In this document: positions 44,031 through 52,148 of the stretch, piece after piece
How the letters are laid out: each line of letters opens with the position of its first letter
How positions within the stretch are numbered: the stretch's first letter is position 1
Source of the DNA: Paenibacillus phyllosphaerae
GTDB taxonomy: Bacteria; Bacillota; Bacilli; Paenibacillales; Paenibacillaceae
DNA length: 64,000 bases
Reading direction: 5' to 3'
Assembly: GCF_014192105.1 (NCBI RefSeq)
Contig: NZ_JACHXK010000025.1
Location: 16,708-80,707, forward strand
Position numbers and translations under genes: made by a program
Notes under the pieces: generated by a model
Seen by the model: the letters and a program-made list of their open reading frames with translations, nothing else
Told to the model about the DNA's origin: nothing
Database searches by the model: none

Positions 44031-44552
44031 TTGTATTATAGAGCTTATGAGGCAACTACTAATGCCGGTCAATCTGCTCCTTTCCATTTTATGAGGTGGT
44101 ACTATCGCCAAAATGGCATACAATCGCCGTATCAAGCATTGCAGGTATCGTTGCATTCGATTCAAGAGGCCGTGGCTGGTGAGAGCAACGCAGATAAGTT
44201 CTACCAGAAGTTAATTGAACTTTCGCCGTCCGAGGAAGACAGCAACGTGATTACTTCAATTCGTGAAGAAGAAAGAGAACATTTACAAATTTTACGGGAT
44301 ATATATATGGCATTTACAGGAAGTCAAGTTCCTGCATCTGCCCCTACTACGGTGTATAAGGACCCGGACTCATATAGAGATGGATTGAAATCAGTAATAT
44401 ATAATAAATGGAAATCAAACCAGACTGCCGGACAGATCCTGGCTGCAATGCCTACTGGATACTATCAGAATTTGCTTGCAAAAATCGCAGTTGATAATGT
44501 TACTATTGTTTCGAAATTGAACTATTTGCTTGCGAAATTGCCAAAATCGTAG
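44031..44552 (+). CDS. Ferritin-like domain protein
   Basis: A 173-aa, mostly helical protein. Helices 1 and 2 carry Glu residues in IQEAVAGESNADKFYQKL and SIREEEREHLQILRDIYMAF, the carboxylate/His pattern (E...EE..H) of ferritin-like di-iron proteins. Related genes are common in Paenibacillus and Bacillus and are of unknown role. The start is TTG 44031 with AAGGGGGG six nt upstream. It stands alone on the plus strand. Confidence 0.75.
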   Translation: MYYRAYEATTNAGQSAPFHFMRWYYRQNGIQSPYQALQVSLHSIQEAVAGESNADKFYQKLIELSPSEEDSNVITSIREEEREHLQILRDIYMAFTGSQVPASAPTTVYKDPDSYRDGLKSVIYNKWKSNQTAGQILAAMPTGYYQNLLAKIAVDNVTIVSKLNYLLAKLPKS

Positions 44553-44639
44553 ATAAACATACACAGATGACATGTTCTGCTACCTTTGTTATGCAGCTCG
44601 TCTGCTAGTAGTCGCGGTGGATTCAAGACTAAACAGAAG

Positions 44640-45491
44640 TTATTCATCTTGATTCACCGCCTCCGAGTGTCTTATGATTTCGCTTATGATCGTGTCCCAA
44701 TCAGCGGGATGAAGCTCATGGCCCGTTCCTTCCAAGGTTACCAGTCTTGCTCCGGGAATGGCACCGGCAAGCGAGACTCCATGTGCATATGGAATGATCG
44801 GATCTTCCGTGCCATGGATCACCAGTGACAGGGCGGCAATTTCTTCGTTTCGCGTCAAATAAGATTCACCGCCCGTTACCAAGCCATGATTGTTCATGGT
44901 AGCAATATTACGACTGCGTTTGACCTCTGCTGCAGCCAAATTACGAATCCGCTGCTCATCGAAAGCGTGTCTCGAACCCGCAAGGACCTTCCATTTCCCC
45001 ACATTAAAAGCAATAACTGCATCATTGTCCGTCCAATCAATCTCTGTTGCTTCGGAAAAATACGCCATGACCTTCTCTTCCATTGGCGGCAGATCAGGCG
45101 CAAAATTCGAAGTTGCTAAAAGTGTCACGGAACGCACCCTTGCCGAATGCCGCAGCGCTAAAATTTGCGTCAGCATTCCGCCCATCGAGATGCCGACGAT
45201 ATGTGCCTTCCCGACTCCGAATCGGTCGAGGACGCGAATGGCGTCATCCGCCATATCTTCAAAGGTGTAACCTGGATTGCCGAGCTCGTAGGTGGCGGAT
45301 TGGCCGACATCGCGGTTGTCATACCGAATGACATGACGCCCCTTAACTGCAAGTCTCTCGCAAAACTCCTCTTCCCACCATAACATGGACGATTGCGCTC
45401 CCATGATCAGCAGGATGGTTGGGTGCTGCGGGTTACCGAAGCTTTCGGCGCATAGTTCAATTCCATCTATCGTAAACAAATGATCGTTCAT
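44640..45491 (-). CDS. Alpha/beta-fold hydrolase
   Basis: A 283-aa hydrolase of the RsbQ/epoxide-hydrolase-like group. The oxyanion/entry segment LLIMGAQSSMLWWEEEF, the nucleophile elbow GISMGG near residue 100, an Asp in HGTEDPIIPY and the His in EGTGHELHPADW make a complete triad. GGGAGAG precedes the ATG. It is most like aclacinomycin methylesterase-type proteins; the substrate is unknown. Confidence 0.87.
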   Translation of the reverse strand: MNDHLFTIDGIELCAESFGNPQHPTILLIMGAQSSMLWWEEEFCERLAVKGRHVIRYDNRDVGQSATYELGNPGYTFEDMADDAIRVLDRFGVGKAHIVGISMGGMLTQILALRHSARVRSVTLLATSNFAPDLPPMEEKVMAYFSEATEIDWTDNDAVIAFNVGKWKVLAGSRHAFDEQRIRNLAAAEVKRSRNIATMNNHGLVTGGESYLTRNEEIAALSLVIHGTEDPIIPYAHGVSLAGAIPGARLVTLEGTGHELHPADWDTIISEIIRHSEAVNQDE

Positions 45492-45524
45492 TCCAAATCT
45501 CTCCCATCATGCAATGAAATAAAA

Positions 45525-45545
45525 ACACAGGCCGGCAGCCTGTGT
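45525..45545 (-). terminator. Hairpin with T-run on the minus strand
   Basis: ACACAGGC (45525-45532) pairs exactly with GCCTGTGT (45538-45545); on the minus strand TTTTTATTT follows. The transcript it would end is not obvious: 45546-46202 holds only short unconvincing frames on that strand. Confidence 0.6.
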
Positions 45546-46072
45546 TCATAGTAATTGTTTGAAAAATGGAATGGACGCATTACGATTGGATGAGTACACA
45601 TGCGGAAATAAAGACACATGTGAATCGACCGAAGTCGATTAATCGTCGGATTGCCAGCATCATCATTCTGTTGGATTCCGTTAGGACATACCATTTTTCG
45701 ATTACTATGCACACGAGACAGCCGTAAATAGCAGCCCCCAAAAAACAAACTCGGTACTTACTGTGCACTGGTTAATCGAAAAATTAGTTTGCCACACGAA
45801 ACCCTCCGTCCAAAATTAGTATCTGTATATTAACACAAATATTCTTTTTTTGTAAATTGTTGTAACTGTATTATTTTTATATGCTACACATTATCCCATG
45901 CCAATTCCCTTATCTATTCAGATTTGGTTTATGATACGGGCTAGTAAAATCCCCTTCTAGGTCGACTGCCTTTTATTGTTATTTCCTAGCTGTTATCCTG
46001 TAGTTAACTCCACGTATTCTTAATGAAGACAGAGAGCAGATGCCGCGTGTACTGCGCCCTGGATCGTTTTAC

Positions 46073-46112
46073 CACCGTCCCTCCCTAGTACTCACCGTCT
46101 CTCCCTAGTACT
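46073..46112. repeat. Tandem direct repeat, two 20-bp units
   Basis: CACCGTCCCTCCCTAGTACT at 46073-46092 is repeated at 46093-46112 with one change. It lies in the 711-bp gap 45492-46202, which otherwise shows no gene. Confidence 0.85.
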
Positions 46113-46158
46113 GCAATGACAGCAGCAGTGCATTCTGCCTGGCAACCATCATAAACTC

Positions 46159-46188
46159 GTTGAATTATAGTTTCCCGTTAGTTGAAGT
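46159..46188 (-). repeat. Intergenic hairpin repeat, copy 4 (right box)
   Basis: TTGAATTATAGTTTCCCGTT matches the right box. It ends 15 bp before the stop of the small gene at 46203. Confidence 0.65.
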
Positions 46189-46202
46189 TGAATGTCAGTA
46201 AG

Positions 46203-46361
46203 TTATTTAACAAGTTTATCTATAATGAAATGCGAAGCCAGTAACGCTAAAAAAAAGTCTGTTACTGGTGTCGAGGTATGTAGTACATATGCGACTACAA
46301 GAAAGAGGATAACTGCCAACAATAACACATTAATCAGATATAATTTTTTCTTTTCAGTCAT
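46203..46361 (-). CDS. Small single-pass membrane protein (52 aa)
   Basis: Begins at ATG 46361 with GAAGGGAAGG close upstream. The product starts MTEKKKLYLIN and has one strongly hydrophobic segment (about residues 9-27), then a short polar turn and a second moderately hydrophobic stretch ending DKLVK. The good ribosome site and hydrophobic pattern support a real gene although it is short. No family recognised. A copy of the intergenic repeat follows directly. Confidence 0.55.
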   Translation of the reverse strand: MTEKKKLYLINVLLLAVILFLVVAYVLHTSTPVTDFFLALLASHFIIDKLVK

Positions 46362-46650
46362 TTATTACCTTCCCTTCAACAAAAAAATAGGTCCAATAGT
46401 TATCTAAAATTTAGACGTAATAAAGTTCCATTTGTTGCGTTATCCTCCCTCTATGGAGAATCACTTTTCTCTTAAATGCTCACGTTTTCTTAGATTCTGA
46501 CCTATGTTTAGATTTCAACAAATAACATTCATTGGAACGAAGTTGTAGAAGAAGAAATATTTGGGGCAGTTGAAGTGCAAAAAAGCCTCCACTTAGACCA
46601 CTCGCTTTAAAAAGTGGATGTTGTGGTAAAGTATGGTTGCACCCTTGGAT

Positions 46651-46740
46651 CTCCACATGAGCTCATGGCGGTCAACCCTCCCACATCTCGCAGAGTCTAC
46701 GCTCCCACATTCCTTCATTCAACCTGTCCATGAGGTGGAG
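46651..46740. ncRNA. Structured non-coding flank of the IS110 remnant
   Basis: CTCCACATGAGCTCATGG (46651-46668) can pair with CCATGAGGTGGAG (46728-46740) except for a 5-nt bulge. It lies downstream of the transposase frame at 46855. IS110-family elements encode a structured guide (bridge) RNA in a non-coding end, so this may be its remnant. Nothing else is seen in 46362-46854. Confidence 0.3.
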
Positions 46741-46854
46741 GTCAGATATGCTGCCCGGCAGGATCTTCGTCCGTATGTTAACGCCGTTCCGACTCATCCG
46801 TGCTTCTTGTTATCTAATCGATTGACCTAGGTCATGCTCATTGGAACCGTTCAT

Positions 46855-47580
46855 TTAAGCTGCTTGCGGTAATTCTGCGCATCGAGGGATATCCTTCATC
46901 ATCTTATCTTCACTGAACTCGTGTCCCCTTTTTAATATACCAAATAGGATACGAATGAGTTTGTTGCATAACGCGATGAGAGACTGCATCTTCTTCAACG
47001 GGTTTTGAGCTCGTTTGGTGTAATACTCGTGCAATGCTCTAAAGGCTGCATTCTTAGCGACCAGCGGCATCATTACTCGAAAGAGCAAGGCACGAAGGCG
47101 CTTCCGGCCTCTCTTGGTTATCCGGGTCTGTCCGGTATGTGTGCCGGATGAATTGATCTTCAAATTCAGTCCCGCGAGCTTCGTGATCTGCTTGGGATGA
47201 CGGTACTGGCTAATGTCTCCTACCTCGGCGAGAAAGCCTGCGATGGTGTCCCTCCCAATCCCTTTCATGGCCAGCAGTTGCTGCGCATGGGGAATCTGCT
47301 TCAGTAGCTCATCTAATATTGCTCCCAGTTCCTCGAGTTTCTTCTGAAACCATTCGTACTGGGTCAGTAGCAACTTCAACTCCATTTTAGCTAGCTCAGA
47401 ACCTTGTTGGATGCCCACAGAACGGCCTGCTGCTGCCTTCAGATTCTTTTTTCGGCCTAGACCAAGCCCTCGCTTCGCAGCTTCTCTTAAGTGCTGCAGC
47501 AATGTCTCGTCAGGCATAGAAACCAGCTCATGTGGCAGTAGATAGAGGCTTAGCATTTGAATCGCAGATTTGTTGAGCAA
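46855..47580 (-). mobile_element. IS110-family transposase, N-terminally truncated
   Basis: A 241-residue frame covering the C-terminal Transposase_20 part: LLAMKGIGRDTIAGFLAEVG, the KLAGLNLKINSSGTHTGQ block and KRGRKRLRALLFRVM. Complete IS110 transposases have about 400 residues with an N-terminal RuvC-like DEDD nuclease domain, which is absent. The truncation point coincides with the left box of repeat copy 5 at 47581, so the repeat and the element share a junction. The frame starts with TTG without a ribosome site. Inactive remnant. Confidence 0.85.
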
Positions 47581-47668
47581 ATCTGCCCGTTAACGGAATG
47601 AAGCTGCTAATCACAGCGGCAGCTTCATCGAGATCGTTTATTGAGCTATAGTTTCCCGTTAACTGAAA
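47581..47668 (-). repeat. Intergenic hairpin repeat, copy 5 (complete)
   Basis: Left box CTGCCCGTTAACGGAATGAA, stem ATGAAGCTGC/GCAGCTTCAT, right box TTGAGCTATAGTTTCCCGTT. The best full-length example. Confidence 0.85.
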
Positions 47669-47733
47669 GACCTGTGAGTTTGTCTCTTTGTGCTGAGTCG
47701 TATAGTTAGGGGTAGTGGTAGCTGTCCAGCGTA

Positions 47734-47904
47734 TTACTTCTTTGGTTTTAAGAATAATCCAAGGGTTATCAAGAAAAAACCACCGCATATTAGAACATAA
47801 AATAACTCTGAATATATATAATTGTAGCTACGTGTGCTGAAGCCAAAAATAATTAAAATTAATCCAATTATTCTTAAAAAGAGACTAATGCGTTTTTTAT
47901 TCAC
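47734..47904 (-). CDS. Small two-pass membrane protein (56 aa)
   Basis: Starts at GTG 47904 with GGGG eight nt upstream. The product opens MNKKRISLFLRI and has two hydrophobic segments (about residues 8-22 and 34-51) joined by a Tyr-rich turn, ending LKPKK: a basic-hydrophobic-basic layout typical of small integral membrane proteins. No family recognised. It is bracketed by repeat copies 5 and 6. Confidence 0.55.
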   Translation of the reverse strand: MNKKRISLFLRIIGLILIIFGFSTRSYNYIYSELFYVLICGGFFLITLGLFLKPKK

Positions 47905-47980
47905 TTTCACTGCCCCATATCATTTGGTAATAAATAAAGTTAACCTATAAGTTAAAACAAATATAAAAATGTTAGTTAGT

Positions 47981-48035
47981 GAATCTGCCGGCTGCTAACT
48001 TGAACATTGAGCTATCGTTCGCCGTTAGCTTAGTT
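47981..48035 (-). repeat. Intergenic hairpin repeat, copy 6 (right part)
   Basis: TTGAGCTATCGTTCGCCGTT right box preceded by a shortened GCCGGCTGC segment. It ends 22 bp before the stop of the AraC gene at 48057. Confidence 0.7.
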
Positions 48036-48056
48036 ACCAAAATTTTTAAGCAGTGA

Positions 48057-48977
48057 TTATTGATGATCATATAAAGAATCCCGGTAATGCTTGACATCGC
48101 TTATCGGTGGGCGTCCGAATAAACGCGCATATTCCCGATTGAACTGAGAAGGGCTATCGTAACCGACGCGAAAACCTGCTGTGGCCGCATCTAAGTTTTC
48201 CGTGAGCAGCAATTGGCGTGCTTTTTGCAACCGAATTATCTTTTGATACTGCAACGGACTCATTGCCGTTACTCTTTTGAAATGTTTGTGCAAAGATGTG
48301 ACGCTCATGCTAACCTTTATTGCTAACTCACTAATAACAAGAGGCTCGGAATAATTTCGGTTAATGTAATGGATGGCTTGGGATATACCATGTGCAGAGC
48401 TGCCGGCCAGTGCGAACTGCCAGAGCAACGCCCCTTGCTCGCTCTGTAGCACCCGATAAAATATTTCGCGGACGATAAGCGGAGCAAGCATTGGGATATC
48501 CATCGGTGTATCTAATAGTTGGACAAGGCGGAGAATTGCATCTAGCAAGGGAGGTGTAGACATATTCACCAAAATCCCTCGTGCAGTCTCCCTGCTCCTC
48601 TGCGGGCTTGTCTTATTGACGATATCCAGAAGAACATCCGGACTAAGCGTTAATTGAAGACTTAAATAGGGCACCTGCGGTGATGCTTGAGTAATTTTAC
48701 CGATAACAGGCAAATGAACGGAGGTGACCATATAGGTAGCTGAATCGTATCGGATATTTTCCCCGGCCAAAGTAGCAATTTTAGAGCCTTGGGCGATCAC
48801 GTAAAGAGAGGGCATGTTGACAGTATGCGTCGGCTCCGTTTCTTTCGATGCCCGCCTGAAACAAAGCTCGGTAATGGCTGTAGTGTGTGTACCTTCTATC
48901 GGAGCATGAAGTTGAATCAATCGAGCCAACTCTTGCTGATAGATCGAAATGGTAGGCCTGGGAGAGAGTTGGTTCAT
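48057..48977 (-). CDS. AraC-family transcriptional regulator (AraC_N type)
   Basis: A 306-aa regulator. Residues 20-170 form the AraC_N cupin domain (LYVIAQGSKIATLAGE, YLSLQLTLSPDVL), and the C-terminus holds two HTH motifs (VSMSVTSLHKHFKRVTAMSP and AGFRVGYDSPSQFNREYARLFG). The start is set at ATG 48977 with AAGGA nine nt upstream; the frame opens three codons earlier with TTG. It is divergent from an SDR gene, a frequent pairing in which this regulator type activates the oxidoreductase. Confidence 0.9.
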   Translation of the reverse strand: MNQLSPRPTISIYQQELARLIQLHAPIEGTHTTAITELCFRRASKETEPTHTVNMPSLYVIAQGSKIATLAGENIRYDSATYMVTSVHLPVIGKITQASPQVPYLSLQLTLSPDVLLDIVNKTSPQRSRETARGILVNMSTPPLLDAILRLVQLLDTPMDIPMLAPLIVREIFYRVLQSEQGALLWQFALAGSSAHGISQAIHYINRNYSEPLVISELAIKVSMSVTSLHKHFKRVTAMSPLQYQKIIRLQKARQLLLTENLDAATAGFRVGYDSPSQFNREYARLFGRPPISDVKHYRDSLYDHQ

Positions 48978-49147
48978 AATCACCAATCCTTTTTTCTATA
49001 TCTTAAGTTTATTGTAGCCAGACAGGCAGGATTAGGCAAAGAACGCGCAGGAATCGTCTACCGGATATTAATCGCTCTTTTATATACTTCTACTCGTAAG
49101 GTCAACAACACTTACGACTACTATTGGAATGAAAGAAGGATCTGGCG

Positions 49148-49909
49148 ATGAGCGTAGAAGAGAACATAACCATGTCAGGAATCAAAGACAAAGTCGTCGT
49201 TATTACAGGCGCTAGCAGCGGAATTGGCGAAGCAGCCGCACTCCTGCTTGCTGAGCGTGGCGCTAAGATTGTGCTTGGAGCGAGAGGTATGGAAAGACTT
49301 GAAGCACTTGCGGAGCGCATCATGGAACGAGGCGGCAAGGCCGTTTATATGAGCACAGACGTGAAACGGCGAGGAGACATGTCCAATCTTGTCGCGTTGG
49401 CATGCGAACAGTACGGCAAGCTGGATGTATTCATCAACAATGCCGGCGTCATGCCGATTTCACCCCTTGATGAATTGCGTGTTGAGGACTGGGAGTCAAT
49501 GATAGATATCAATATGAAGGGCGTATTATACGGTATCGCCGCCGCTCTGCCTATCTTTCGCAAACAGGGTTTTGGTCATTTTGTCAATACCGCTTCTACT
49601 GCTGGGCATAAAACAGTACCGAATCAATCTGTCTATTCAGGCACGAAATTCGCTGTTCGTGCGATCTCAGAGGGCCTCCGTCAAGAGGCCGGCAAACAAC
49701 TACGCGTAACAATCATATCGCCTGGTATCGTACAAACAAATTTCACGGAGGGCGTGACAAATAAGGAGGTTAGAGACCGTCTCACCGCTATTCGGGACGA
49801 GTTAGCGATGCCGCCGGATGCAGTTGCTCGCGCTATTGCATTCGCAATCGAGCAACCAAGTGATATTGATGTGAATGAGATTGTAATTCGTCCGACTGCA
49901 CAGGTCTAA
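49148..49909 (+). CDS. SDR oxidoreductase (COG4221 type)
   Basis: Classical SDR of 253 aa. TGASSGIG near residue 20, FINNAGVM near 96, the Ser in NTASTAG and YSGTKFAVRAISEGLRQE are all present. AAGGA is 7 nt before the ATG. It is divergent from the AraC regulator. NADP-dependent reduction of a small aldehyde or ketone is expected. Confidence 0.9.
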   Translation: MSVEENITMSGIKDKVVVITGASSGIGEAAALLLAERGAKIVLGARGMERLEALAERIMERGGKAVYMSTDVKRRGDMSNLVALACEQYGKLDVFINNAGVMPISPLDELRVEDWESMIDINMKGVLYGIAAALPIFRKQGFGHFVNTASTAGHKTVPNQSVYSGTKFAVRAISEGLRQEAGKQLRVTIISPGIVQTNFTEGVTNKEVRDRLTAIRDELAMPPDAVARAIAFAIEQPSDIDVNEIVIRPTAQV

Positions 49910-50003
49910 GATATGGAGTATGTGGATGGGCTAATAAATTGAACTGCAAATGCTACTGATTATAGCGAGCATATATTGCGACTATTCCACATGTAAGCCA
50001 TGT

Positions 50004-50082
50004 GCCCTCTAACGTAATGAAGCTGCCGATCGTGTACCGGCAGCTTCGATCTGGTTGTTCTTGATCTATCGTTCTAGTTAGT
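50004..50082 (-). repeat. Intergenic hairpin repeat, copy 7
   Basis: Left box CCCTCTAACGTAATGAA, stem GAAGCTGCCG (50019-50028)/CGGCAGCTTC (50038-50047), right box TTGATCTATCGTTCTAGTTA. It lies between convergent genes. Confidence 0.8.
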
Positions 50083-50156
50083 GTATCGACAAAAAAAGCT
50101 GTTGCCGCGGCGGTCAATAGCGCCCTGACAAACCTAACGTTGCTCGTTAATAGCTA

Positions 50157-50513
50157 CTATCTAAAATACTGGCATATCATCAATACATTCCCGTCACAAT
50201 CGTTTAAAGTAAATCCTGCATGGTCACCGTAATGACGAAGTGGCTGGAGATCTGCATTTCTCTGACGTAGAGTATGGTGTGTATATTCAATATCGTCCGT
50301 GCTTAAGACGAAATAGGCTTTCTCAGTTGGACGTGTATCCTCTGATTTAAATAGGTGCATAACGTAATGTCCATCCAACGTCAACTCTACAAAATCATTA
50401 AAATCATAATCCCCAATTGAAAATCCTAGATTTTCGCAGTACCATTGACTAGCTGCTTCAAGGTCTCTGACATAATGCATGATTCCAATAATATCTTTCT
50501 TCAGAAGCTTCAT
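50157..50513 (-). CDS. VOC-family (glyoxalase/bleomycin-resistance fold) protein
   Basis: A 118-aa single VOC module pair: GIMHYVRDLEAASQWYCENLGF is the typical opening and GFTLNDCDGNVLMICQ the closing strand with a Glu/Gln metal-ligand position. The frame is open to 50585 but ATG 50513 has AGGGTG nearby and gives the usual N-terminus. Function is unknown beyond the fold: small-molecule binding or isomerisation. Confidence 0.8.
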   Translation of the reverse strand: MKLLKKDIIGIMHYVRDLEAASQWYCENLGFSIGDYDFNDFVELTLDGHYVMHLFKSEDTRPTEKAYFVLSTDDIEYTHHTLRQRNADLQPLRHYGDHAGFTLNDCDGNVLMICQYFR

Positions 50514-50619
50514 TAATTTCACCCTACCTACCATATTTGGTATAGTTTCAATTTTGAAATAGATATGATTTTCTTCGATATACACCTCATTTTTCCTTTA
50601 TTATCCGCCAACCAATGCT

Positions 50620-50710
50620 ACCCATTAACGTAACGTAACGTAACGTGACTGCCGATCACAGCGATTTGCTTCGTCCAAACGGTTCATCGAGCTATTGTTC
50701 CTCGTTCAAT
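50620..50710 (-). repeat. Intergenic hairpin repeat, copy 8 (with TAACG expansion)
   Basis: Left box expanded to four tandem TAACG units (50626-50645); a weak CTGCCGATCACAGC centre; right box reading TCGAGCTATTGTTCCTCGTT that overlaps the stop region of the gene ending at 50706. Confidence 0.7.
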
Positions 50711-51170
50711 CAACAAGAGCGTTTTTCTTGTAATTCTCTAATAAGTCGGTTATTAAGATCCCATCTATACTTAGACCTTCAATAATGCAATCTTTAATTT
50801 GTACATTGGAAAGATCACACTTTTCAAATCTCGCTGTGCTTAAATCGCTGGTCTTGAAAACCACCGGTTCAATGTTTACCCAACCATCAGTTCCCGGCTC
50901 CTCAGACAACTGACTCATTTCTGCATTTGGTCGGATAATATTCTCAAATACAGTCCCACCCATCTGAATAAATTTAATATGAATATTTGAAAAGTAGATA
51001 TGTTCCCATCTAGAATTCACAAAGTTTGTATGGGCAATTTTGGTATTGCGCATATCTATACCATGAAAATCAGACTCCTTAAAACAGACCATATGTATTT
51101 CTTCATTTCGTAGGTCTTGTAGTTCCAATCCATTTTTTGAATCCATAGTCATCTTCTGAGTAAGCTGCAT
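50706..51170 (-). CDS. Pentapeptide-repeat-like protein
   Basis: A 154-aa protein with pentapeptide-type repeats ((A/S/T)xFxx) in two blocks: FKESDFHGIDMRNTKIAHTNF and TSDLSTARFEKCDLSNVQIKD, expected to form a short right-handed beta-helix. Such proteins bind protein partners or mimic DNA; no function can be assigned. ATG 51170 has GGGAG eight nt upstream; the frame opens three codons earlier. Confidence 0.7.
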   Translation of the reverse strand: MQLTQKMTMDSKNGLELQDLRNEEIHMVCFKESDFHGIDMRNTKIAHTNFVNSRWEHIYFSNIHIKFIQMGGTVFENIIRPNAEMSQLSEEPGTDGWVNIEPVVFKTSDLSTARFEKCDLSNVQIKDCIIEGLSIDGILITDLLENYKKNALVD

Positions 51171-51276
51171 TTTCATCACTCCCTAAAATATGGAAAACAC
51201 ATCTTTAAGATTAGCGAATATGCGTTCCTCTGTAAAGTGGTTTATTAAGCTGATTTTCCACGCTAAAATGCCACCT

Positions 51277-51355
51277 ACTTCAATGTAACAGGGAGCAGCG
51301 CCGAGGCGATCTGCTCCCTGTTTTGGTTGAGCTATCGTCTCCCGATAGTTCAACC
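51277..51355 (-). repeat. Intergenic hairpin repeat, copy 9
   Basis: Stem CAGGGAGCAG/CTGCTCCCTG, entirely different in sequence from copies 5 and 7. The right box here is itself a dyad, GTTGAGCTATCG-N5-CGATAGTTCAAC. Confidence 0.75.
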
Positions 51356-51368
51356 AAAATATTTTTTT

Positions 51369-51822
51369 CTATTTTGAAACAGGTATTGTTAGGACCTCAT
51401 GTGATTCAAGCACTACCCTATATGCTTCAATCATTGGAATCATATTCTTGATTTCTTCTTCTGTTAGATTACTTGTATTTACTTTAAAAGATCCATTGAA
51501 TTCCGCAGTATTTTTTGACTTCAACTTTTTAGCCTCTTTGACGGGCTCAACTTCAATAGATAATAGATCGCGCGCTGATTCAGTTAAAATAGGATGTAAA
51601 ATGTACGATTCGTTGGGTTGTCAAAAGTAACAGAGTAATTAAGCGCTTCGTCTTTCATAGGAAATTGACTAATCACTTCACCGTTGCTTCCAGTATAAAA
51701 GAGCGCGGAGTCAGCTTCTCTCCCCTTTGAATTAGCACTAATAAGGAAAATTACAATTCCTATAAAATATATACACAACCTAAGTACTTTCGCTGCTTAG
51801 AGCTCAATCCACCTTGTTTCAT
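51369..51822 (-). pseudogene. Small membrane-anchored protein gene with two frameshifts
   Basis: Starts at ATG 51822 with AGGAGG seven nt upstream (KQGGLSSKQRKYL). One frame later comes a membrane segment (CIYFIGIVIFLISANSKG) and an extracytoplasmic stretch with ADSALFYTGSNGEVISQF. A third frame carries ESARDLLSIEVEPVKEAKKL to the stop at 51369. Joined, these give about 136 residues resembling a type II membrane or exported protein. Shifts lie near 51780 and 51598 (in a T-run). No family recognised. Confidence 0.6.
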
Positions 51823-51870
51823 AAGTTCACCTCCTAAAAATCTCAATTAATGATACCATATATTGGAAGT

Positions 51871-51893
51871 ATCCTGCCCAATAGCTCAAAATC
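51871..51893 (-). repeat. Intergenic hairpin repeat, copy 10 (left-box fragment)
   Basis: ATCCTGCCCAATAGCTCAAA, the variant left box also seen in copies 12 and 13. The remainder of 51823-52001 shows no gene. Confidence 0.55.
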
Positions 51894-52001
51894 AGTACTA
51901 CCTACCACTTCCTGATCGGAGAGATCTGGCAGAACGCATTTGGTACGACTTGCTTGATGAAGCTGCATAAATCTGCCGGTCACCCATTGTGTTGCTGCCG
52001 C

Positions 52002-52026
52002 GGCAATGTACCAAAGTTCTTGTCAT
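52002..52026. repeat. Short repeat shared with the palindrome at 62794
   Basis: CGGCAATGTACC followed by AAAGTTCTTGTCAT matches 62794-62818 at all but one position. Probably an end of the same, unidentified mobile element. Confidence 0.5.
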
Positions 52027-52084
52027 CCGACAAGTAGTGGAATATTCAAGGTACAGAAACAAAGACTTTTATTCTAAAAGCTAT

Positions 52085-52111
52085 ATATAATAAAGTCTAT
52101 TCTGCCGATAT
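52085..52111 (+). promoter_or_regulatory. Candidate SigD (flagellar) promoter of the chemotaxis receptor
   Basis: GCCGATAT (52104-52111) is the exact SigD -10 consensus. About 15 bp upstream lies a TATA in place of the consensus TAAA. It is 37 bp before the receptor start codon, and motility-linked receptors are normally SigD-dependent. Confidence 0.5.
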
Positions 52112-52148
52112 ATACAATTAGCAACTAGTACAGTCAGGAGGTATTTCT

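Noticed and set aside
45580..45768. Hydrophobic minus-strand frame of 62 codons
   Set aside because: It opens with GTG lacking a ribosome site; an adjacent frame has a better site but stops after 30 codons. The two might be one broken gene, but the evidence is too thin.
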